Positions 59,234 through 64,000 of a DNA stretch of 64,000 bases are shown here, in pieces; positions within the stretch are counted from its first letter, which is position 1; the number at the start of each line of letters is the position of its first letter. This stretch comes from Methanomicrobiales archaeon. Lineage in GTDB: Archaea; Halobacteriota; Methanomicrobia; Methanomicrobiales; Methanoculleaceae. The stretch is from the NCBI GenBank assembly GCA_012511245.1, contig JAAZGM010000134.1:5349-69348 (forward strand). Reading direction: 5' to 3'. Under the pieces are notes generated by a model, which worked only from the letters and a program-made list of their open reading frames with translations, did not search any database and was not told the origin of the DNA. Position numbers and translations under genes: made by a program.

Positions 59234-60982
59234 ATGGCAGACTCGCACCAGGATCGGGCACCCTTTGATCGTGCGGTGCTCGACGCTCTTGAGGATGGAC
59301 TTCTTGTGGTAGACAGCGACCGGAAGGTCAGCTGGTACAACCCGGCCATCGCGCGGACCCTTGGCATCCAGAAGGATGATGCCATCGGGATGGCGTCTGA
59401 CTCCCTCTTCACCGCATACTTCCTGCCGATCATCGAGGATGACGATTTCGTGCAACCTCTCCACCGCATCCTCACGAACGGTGCAGACCTTTCCTCTCTC
59501 CTCTGTCGTGTCCGGACTCCTGAAGGCGCCCGGTGTTGTCTCTTGATATCGAGCAGACAGGCTTTCGCCGGAACGGGGTTGCGGCTCATCAAGGTCAGAG
59601 ATGCTACCGCGGAGATGTATACCCATCACTTCAAGGCTGCGCTCGACCACTCTCCAGTGGTCGTCTTTGTGCAGGATGCAGATCTTCGCTACATCTGGTC
59701 ATATAACCAGCAACTGGGGCCTACAGACGCGTCCATCATAGGTCTGAGTGACGAAGATGTCTTTCCCGGGGAGGCCGAGCGTCTCGTCGCGCTCAAGCGA
59801 CGGGTTCTTGAGACGGGAGAGATCGTGCGTAATACGGTGGCGTTCACCATCGCAGGTGAGCGGCGTGTCCGTGATCTGACGCTCAAACCGCTTCGGGGCG
59901 CGGAGGAGGAGATCATCGGTGTTGCCGGGATGGCCTTCGACGTGACCGAACGAATCCGGGTGGAAGAGGCGTTCCGGGAGAAAACGTACGAATTGAGGGA
60001 ACGGATGGACGAACTCCGCTGCCTGTATACCATCGCGCATCTTGTCAAGACGCCCGGGATGACGCTCGATGAACTCCTGCAGGCGGTCGCCGATACCCTT
60101 CCCATGGGGTGGCAGTATCCGAACGATATCGAGGTGCGGATCACCGTCGATGGTCGGGATTACTACTGGGGTGATCCGGTGGATTCCTCCTGGAACCAGA
60201 GGAGCCCGATCGTCGTCCATGGCAAACAGGTCGGTGAGGTCGAGGTGCGATACTGTGCAGAGGTTCCGGTGGGCGATGAAGGGCCGTTCCTGCCGGAAGA
60301 GCAGATGTTGCTTGACTCCATCACGAACCAGCTCGGCCAGATCCTGGAACAATTGCAGGTGGAAGCGGCATTTGAGGAGAGCGAGGAAAAATTCCGGGGG
60401 ATTGCCCAGCGGAGTTTTGACCTTATCGTCACATCATACCTGAATGGTGGGTTGAACTACATATCGCCAGCGATGGAGCGGATACTCGGGTACACCCCTG
60501 AAGAGATGGTAGGCACTGATTGGGAGGACTATATCCTCCCGACAAGCCTTCTGGTCTGGAAAGAAGGGCGGCGGAGGGTTCTCCGGGGTGAGCAGGTCGA
60601 GAGACTCCAGATTGAGGTCCGGCGAAAGAATGGGGAGACCGCCATACTGGAACTGAACGAATCGCCGATCGTCGAGCGAAAGACGATCGTAGGATACCAG
60701 GTGATCGGCAGGGATATCTCAGAACGAGTCCTGCACGAACGACTCCGGGAGCAGGCGTTCGATATGACCGAGCGGAATATCGCCCAGTTCGCCGTTCTTG
60801 CCGACCACGTCCGCCACCCGCTCCAGGTGATCATGGGGGTTGCGGATCTCCTCGACGATGAAACAATCGCGGAAAAACTCCGTGAACAGGTCAGGCGGGT
60901 CAATATGCAGATCAGTGAACTCGACCAGGAGTGGATTGAGTCCCGGAAAATCCGCGAGTTTTTGAAACGGTACGAACTCTGA
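59234..60982 (+). CDS. Multi-PAS sensor protein with histidine-containing helix but no kinase domain
   Basis: A 582-aa cytoplasmic sensor. PAS-like domains: residues 10-120 (RAVLDALEDGLLVVDSDRKV), 135-245 (FKAALDHSPVVVFVQDADLR), and 380-500 (KFRGIAQRSFDLIVTSYLNG, YISPAMERILGYTPEEM). A GAF-like segment lies at 260-370. The C-terminal 70 residues read FAVLADHVRHPLQVIMGVAD and ILQ-like helices, with His in the phosphoacceptor-like position, but the HATPase domain is absent: the frame stops at REFLKRYEL. Methanomicrobiales have many such kinase-less proteins. Start at 59234 follows GGTGG; GTG at 59222 is an alternative. Confidence 0.85.
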   Translation: MADSHQDRAPFDRAVLDALEDGLLVVDSDRKVSWYNPAIARTLGIQKDDAIGMASDSLFTAYFLPIIEDDDFVQPLHRILTNGADLSSLLCRVRTPEGARCCLLISSRQAFAGTGLRLIKVRDATAEMYTHHFKAALDHSPVVVFVQDADLRYIWSYNQQLGPTDASIIGLSDEDVFPGEAERLVALKRRVLETGEIVRNTVAFTIAGERRVRDLTLKPLRGAEEEIIGVAGMAFDVTERIRVEEAFREKTYELRERMDELRCLYTIAHLVKTPGMTLDELLQAVADTLPMGWQYPNDIEVRITVDGRDYYWGDPVDSSWNQRSPIVVHGKQVGEVEVRYCAEVPVGDEGPFLPEEQMLLDSITNQLGQILEQLQVEAAFEESEEKFRGIAQRSFDLIVTSYLNGGLNYISPAMERILGYTPEEMVGTDWEDYILPTSLLVWKEGRRRVLRGEQVERLQIEVRRKNGETAILELNESPIVERKTIVGYQVIGRDISERVLHERLREQAFDMTERNIAQFAVLADHVRHPLQVIMGVADLLDDETIAEKLREQVRRVNMQISELDQEWIESRKIREFLKRYEL

Positions 60983-61067
60983 GCGCCTGTTCATCCGCCA
61001 CACGATCGCCGGGAAGTTGCATAACCCCGGACTCCCGGACCACAACTGTTGTCCGGAGCACCCTCCC

Positions 61068-61427
61068 TCACCACCGGTGTTCTCTCTTCCTGCGCACCGG
61101 CGGTATTGCCTCCCGGATGGCGGCCATCGCCCCCGGCAGGAGCATGCCTTTTTTCCCCACGATATCTGCTTTCTGGATGGTGGTGGTGTATGCTGTGAGG
61201 ACGTAACTCTCGGTGAAGAGGTCGAGGCCGCCCCGGGCGAAGTCATCGAGCGAGAGGGGGATCGAGACCCCATCGGTGGATGGGCTGCTCGATACCGGAC
61301 AGATCAACAGGCTCCCGCCCTCTCCTACTGATACGACCACCACAGGGCGCACCTTCCGTCTGCCCTCTCCCCCGATGCATACGGCGGCCAGGAGAACGTC
61401 GCCGCCGGCATACTGTCCCATATGCAT
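61068..61427 (-). CDS. PemK/MazF-family toxin-like protein
   Basis: A 119-aa protein of the MazF/PemK fold. Motifs: MGQYAGGDVLLAAVCIGGEG, RRKVRPVVVVSVGEGGSLLI and CPVSSSPSTDGVSIPLSLDD, which correspond to the RGD/E-x-x-x-x-RPVxVxS family core. It may be an mRNA interferase of a type II toxin-antitoxin system, or an unrelated regulator of this fold. The upstream frame 61243-61851 overlaps its 5' end and does not look like a typical AbrB or RHH antitoxin. Confidence 0.7.
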   Translation of the reverse strand: MHMGQYAGGDVLLAAVCIGGEGRRKVRPVVVVSVGEGGSLLICPVSSSPSTDGVSIPLSLDDFARGGLDLFTESYVLTAYTTTIQKADIVGKKGMLLPGAMAAIREAIPPVRRKREHRW

Positions 61428-61851
61428 ACAGGTCGACGGTGAAAATGATAAGCGGATTGATCCGGAACGCAGGATGTATCCTGACTGCAGCGAAACGGCC
61501 GTATGCTGACTGGAGGGATTTGAGCCGCCGGTTCCCCGGCGGGTCTGATACTCCCTGCAGTTCGCTTACGATCCTGGTGAGAAACGGCCAATCGCCATAT
61601 AGATAGACATCGGTTGCAAGGGCAAGAAGGAGGGTATCCGAGCCCGAAAACAGGATGGTGGATCCAGGAAGTTCCTGAACCGGCTTTGAGAGGGTGAGGA
61701 TCGAGACCGTCAGTATCGTTGAGGTAACAAAACGCCGCTGGAGGTCATCGAGGGTGTAGTGATGCACATCATGGCCGGGCTGGTGAGACACCGGCGGTTT
61801 CTTCCCTCCTGGCTCTGCCAGACACGTCTCGTATTGCCGTTCCTTTCTCAT
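61243..61851 (-). CDS. Hypothetical protein upstream of and overlapping the MazF-like gene
   Basis: A frame of 202 aa from an ATG at 61851. Its first two thirds look coding: VHHYTLDDLQRRFVTSTILT, VSILTLSKPVQELPGSTILF and LPALATDVYLYGDWPFLTRI-type sequence (read as LLLALATDVYLYGDWPFLTR), with G/C-rich third positions. The final 60 residues (from about 61427 on) are antisense-like and Arg/Gly-rich because they run across the MazF-like gene in another frame. The real 3' end is unclear; a frameshift joining this gene to the MazF frame cannot be excluded. It could be the antitoxin, but no known antitoxin fold is recognised. Confidence 0.45.
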   Translation of the reverse strand: MRKERQYETCLAEPGGKKPPVSHQPGHDVHHYTLDDLQRRFVTSTILTVSILTLSKPVQELPGSTILFSGSDTLLLALATDVYLYGDWPFLTRIVSELQGVSDPPGNRRLKSLQSAYGRFAAVRIHPAFRINPLIIFTVDLYAYGTVCRRRRSPGRRMHRGRGQTEGAPCGGRISRRGREPVDLSGIEQPIHRWGLDPPLAR

Positions 61852-62231
61852 GTTACCGCGGCTCACCTCATTCCCGCCGCATCTGCCCCTCCCCTATGAC
61901 TCTATCATAGACCTCCATCCATGCGCGCACCCTCTCATGGGGGTGATACCGTTCCCGGGTGTGTGGATATATTGATCGTGTGTAGCTGAAACGGCAGAAG
62001 ACATACGTCTGCCGTATTACGAGTGACGGGCATCTGTCAATAAAAATGAATAGATTTATACCTTCATAGAGGGAGCATAGTTTCTGTACTCAAATGAATC
62101 CACCTGCGAGACTGACTGGATCGTTAGAATTCTTCTGAATTTAGGCTAAATCCATCCTATATGCGCAGGTATATTTTATCTTCCTGTAAATATGAAACTC
62201 CCCTGCAAGCAAAGAAAGGCGATCCCGACCA
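61852..62231. promoter_or_regulatory. Intergenic region before the sensor kinase
   Basis: About 380 bases without a supportable gene. A/T-rich stretches at 62042-62070 (AAATGAATAGATTTATACC) and 62156-62185 (TATATGCGCAGGTATATTTT) are probable promoter elements for the sensor gene starting at 62232. No ribosome site is evident, but GGCGATCCCGACC precedes the ATG. Confidence 0.35.
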
Positions 62232-64000
62232 ATGCATGACTGTGCACCTGTACATGGTGATATCTCCGTGCTGGAGAACATCTTTGATGCTCTTGATGAG
62301 GGACTGCTGGTCATCGATTCCGCCAACCGGGTTGCCTGCACCAACAATCATCTGCGCCACCTGTTTGGCATCGTCCATGATACATCTGCCGGAACCGATG
62401 CAGACCGTTTCATCTTCCAGACCCTGATGCCCCGTATCTCCGGAGAACCGGGCAGGACCGAGTTTGCTGCAATTCTCTCCAACCGCGTTCCAGCTGCCGA
62501 TTTTTTGTGCACGGTGCGGTTGTCCGACGGTGGTGAAGGGCGATTTCACTGTTCATGCCGGGTTGTGCATGCAGGCAAGTTTCGTGGCAGCCGGATCATC
62601 CGCTTCTCTCCTGATATGGGATTAGTCCCGGCCTTCAAAATCCAGCCCTACAACTATGGGCGAGGTATGGATGGCGCTAAACGGCGGCGGATAGAGGAGA
62701 TCTTATCGGAGAGCGAGGAACGATACAGGTTCCTCGTCGAGAACCTCAACGAGGGTATTGCACTGGTCGATAGGGAAGGCGTCGTGGTCTTTGCAAACCA
62801 GCGGGCGGCCGAGATCGTCGACTATCCGATCACCCGGACTATCGGCGCCCCGATCTCAAAGTTTATCGATGAAGTAAACGTCAGATGCCTGGAAGGATAC
62901 CTTCAGGATCCTGGCCAGGGCGGGCGGGTGATTTTTGAGATCGACCTGATCCGGGGCGATGGCAGTTGTATCCATACGCTGATCGCAACCACTCCCATCA
63001 TCGATGCAGGCGGCACATGCCGGGGATTCCTTGCCGGTATCCAGGACATCACCCTCTTAAAGCAGATGGAGGCACAGCTCCGCGAGAGCGAGGAGAAGTA
63101 CCGGTCTCTCGTCGAACTTTCGGCCGAAGCAACGCTGATCCACCAGAACGGCATCATCACCTACATCAACCCGGCCGGCAGGCGGCTTCTTGGTGCACAG
63201 GATCCCGGGGCGATCGTTGGAAAGAAGATCCTTGATTTCATCCACCCTGAGTTCCAGGACCTTGTCATATCGTTCACCACCAAGGATCTACAGGGGGAGG
63301 AGACCCCGCTCATCGAGCTGCCGATCAGAAGGCTTGATGGGACGACGATCTTCATAGAGGGGCGGGGCACCCGGACACACTTTGCAGGAAAACCCGCCAT
63401 CCAGACCATTGCGCGAGACATCACCCATCGGAAGCAGGCGGAGGAGCAACTGCAGGCAAGGAACCGTCATCTTCTGCTGCTCAACCGGATCATCGGCACA
63501 TCCGCCTCAACCCATCTGCCGGGAGAACTGCTGGAGACCGCGCTCAACCAGACGCTCGATCTCCTCGATTATGATGGCGGCGCTATCTACTGTCTCGATT
63601 CCAACCGTGGGAAGGCCGCTCTCCGGTGCTGGCGGAACATGCCGGATGCATGCTCAGGACTGATAGAAACCACACTCGGGACTACGTTTTCAGATGCCAT
63701 CACCGTCGGTTTTTCGTGTTATCTTGAGCGGGATCGTGACCGGGATGCCACTGATTCCCATCTCCTAAAAGAGTTCGGGTTTGCCACGCTCGCCTGCATC
63801 CCGCTCATCGTCGAGTCCAACATTGCCGGGGTGCTCCTTGTCGGGAGCAAGGAGCGTGGATCCTTTGCCGATGACGAACGTGCGATCCTCGGCGCCGTCG
63901 GGCGCGAGATCGGGATCAGTATCCTGCGCGGGATGCTCTACCAGAGGCTTGAAGCAGCAAACCGGGAGGCAAACCTCTACCTCGATATCCTCACCCACGA
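62232..64000 (+). CDS. Multi-PAS/GAF sensor histidine kinase, N-terminal part (runs off the window)
   Basis: The frame is open from ATG 62232 to the window end, giving about 590 residues. Domains: PAS-like at residues 10-110 (LENIFDALDEGLLVIDSANR), PAS at 160-275 (RYRFLVENLNEGIALVDREG, ending FLAGIQDITLLKQME), PAS at 290-405 (KYRSLVELSAEATLIHQNGI, ending RDITHRKQAEEQL), a GAF domain at 415-560 (LLETALNQTLDLLDYDGGAI), then LYLDILTHD just beyond, the usual start of the HisKA helix (LDILTHDIKN type). The catalytic domain lies outside the window. It shares layout with the protein at 59234. Confidence 0.85.
   Translation, partial: MHDCAPVHGDISVLENIFDALDEGLLVIDSANRVACTNNHLRHLFGIVHDTSAGTDADRFIFQTLMPRISGEPGRTEFAAILSNRVPAADFLCTVRLSDGGEGRFHCSCRVVHAGKFRGSRIIRFSPDMGLVPAFKIQPYNYGRGMDGAKRRRIEEILSESEERYRFLVENLNEGIALVDREGVVVFANQRAAEIVDYPITRTIGAPISKFIDEVNVRCLEGYLQDPGQGGRVIFEIDLIRGDGSCIHTLIATTPIIDAGGTCRGFLAGIQDITLLKQMEAQLRESEEKYRSLVELSAEATLIHQNGIITYINPAGRRLLGAQDPGAIVGKKILDFIHPEFQDLVISFTTKDLQGEETPLIELPIRRLDGTTIFIEGRGTRTHFAGKPAIQTIARDITHRKQAEEQLQARNRHLLLLNRIIGTSASTHLPGELLETALNQTLDLLDYDGGAIYCLDSNRGKAALRCWRNMPDACSGLIETTLGTTFSDAITVGFSCYLERDRDRDATDSHLLKEFGFATLACIPLIVESNIAGVLLVGSKERGSFADDERAILGAVGREIGISILRGMLYQRLEAANREANLYLDILTH

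Noticed and set aside
1..64000. tRNA, rRNA, CRISPR arrays, replication origin and integrase/attachment sites
   Set aside because: Intergenic stretches were read for cloverleaf patterns, regularly spaced direct repeats and origin-box repeats; none was found. tRNAscan-SE, Infernal and CRISPR finder runs could not be made here.

Overview
The window is archaeal and most likely from a hydrogenotrophic, formate-using methanogen of the order Methanomicrobiales (Methanoculleus-like). It is GC-rich in coding sequence with AT-rich intergenic promoters. It carries methanofuran biosynthesis genes (mfnD, mfnF), F420-type formate dehydrogenase (fdhAB), TATA-binding protein, transcription factor S, archaeosortase A, an archaeal CDP-alcohol phosphotransferase, Hef, Pth2, TruD, archaellins and a bacterial-type gyrase, a combination typical of that group. 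No rRNA, tRNA, CRISPR array or intact insertion sequence was recognised. The genus is an inference from gene content.

Layout. 1-9 kb: end of an NAD synthetase-type amidase gene, a membrane PAS kinase lacking the usual phosphoacceptor His, a Usp-Usp-acetyltransferase fusion, a phosphoesterase, a secreted protein, an FMN split-barrel protein, a Clp1-type kinase and an anion permease. 9-19 kb: a decayed DUF389-type gene, rhodanese, UPF0173 hydrolase, an HTH protein with a candidate operator, glyS-hef, and small conserved proteins. 19-24 kb: gyrBA. 24-29 kb: cbiMNOQ metal ECF transporter, geranylgeranyl reductase-type flavoprotein, membrane proteins. 29-34 kb: pth2-truD, riboflavin/F420 reductase, archaetidyl transferase, artA. 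34-41 kb: tfs, acs with a perfect 26-bp palindrome, tbp, an HTH gene with an inverted repeat around its promoter, rpiA-surE, mfnD-mfnF. 41-46 kb: two small overlapping zinc-ribbon genes and fdhAB. 46-57 kb: membrane and secreted proteins, two overlapping archaellins, a polar amino acid ABC transporter, fructose-bisphosphate aldolase plus a PPi-type phosphofructokinase, a His-tailed EamA transporter, and the separated ABC binding protein. 57-64 kb: an HtrA protease relic, nitroreductase, PAS sensor proteins (one without a kinase domain, one running off the edge) and a MazF/PemK-like toxin gene.

Function. fdhAB, mfnD/F and the nickel/cobalt-type transporter serve methanogenesis and its cofactors. 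acs, fba, pfp and rpiA serve acetate assimilation and sugar phosphate metabolism. tbp, tfs, glyS, hef, gyrAB, pth2 and truD are housekeeping information genes.

The points most worth a second look are: (1) three, possibly four, genes whose protein-coding frame has no AUG/GUG/UUG at its beginning but has a CUG placed behind a Shine-Dalgarno-like sequence; (2) a set of strong palindromes placed at promoters (acs, cmi4-like HTH gene, HTH regulator, cbiM); (3) a dispersed intergenic repeat built around TATCGCCA and C/G-rich blocks; (4) a PfkA-family enzyme with the PPi-specific D104/K124 pair next to an archaeal aldolase.
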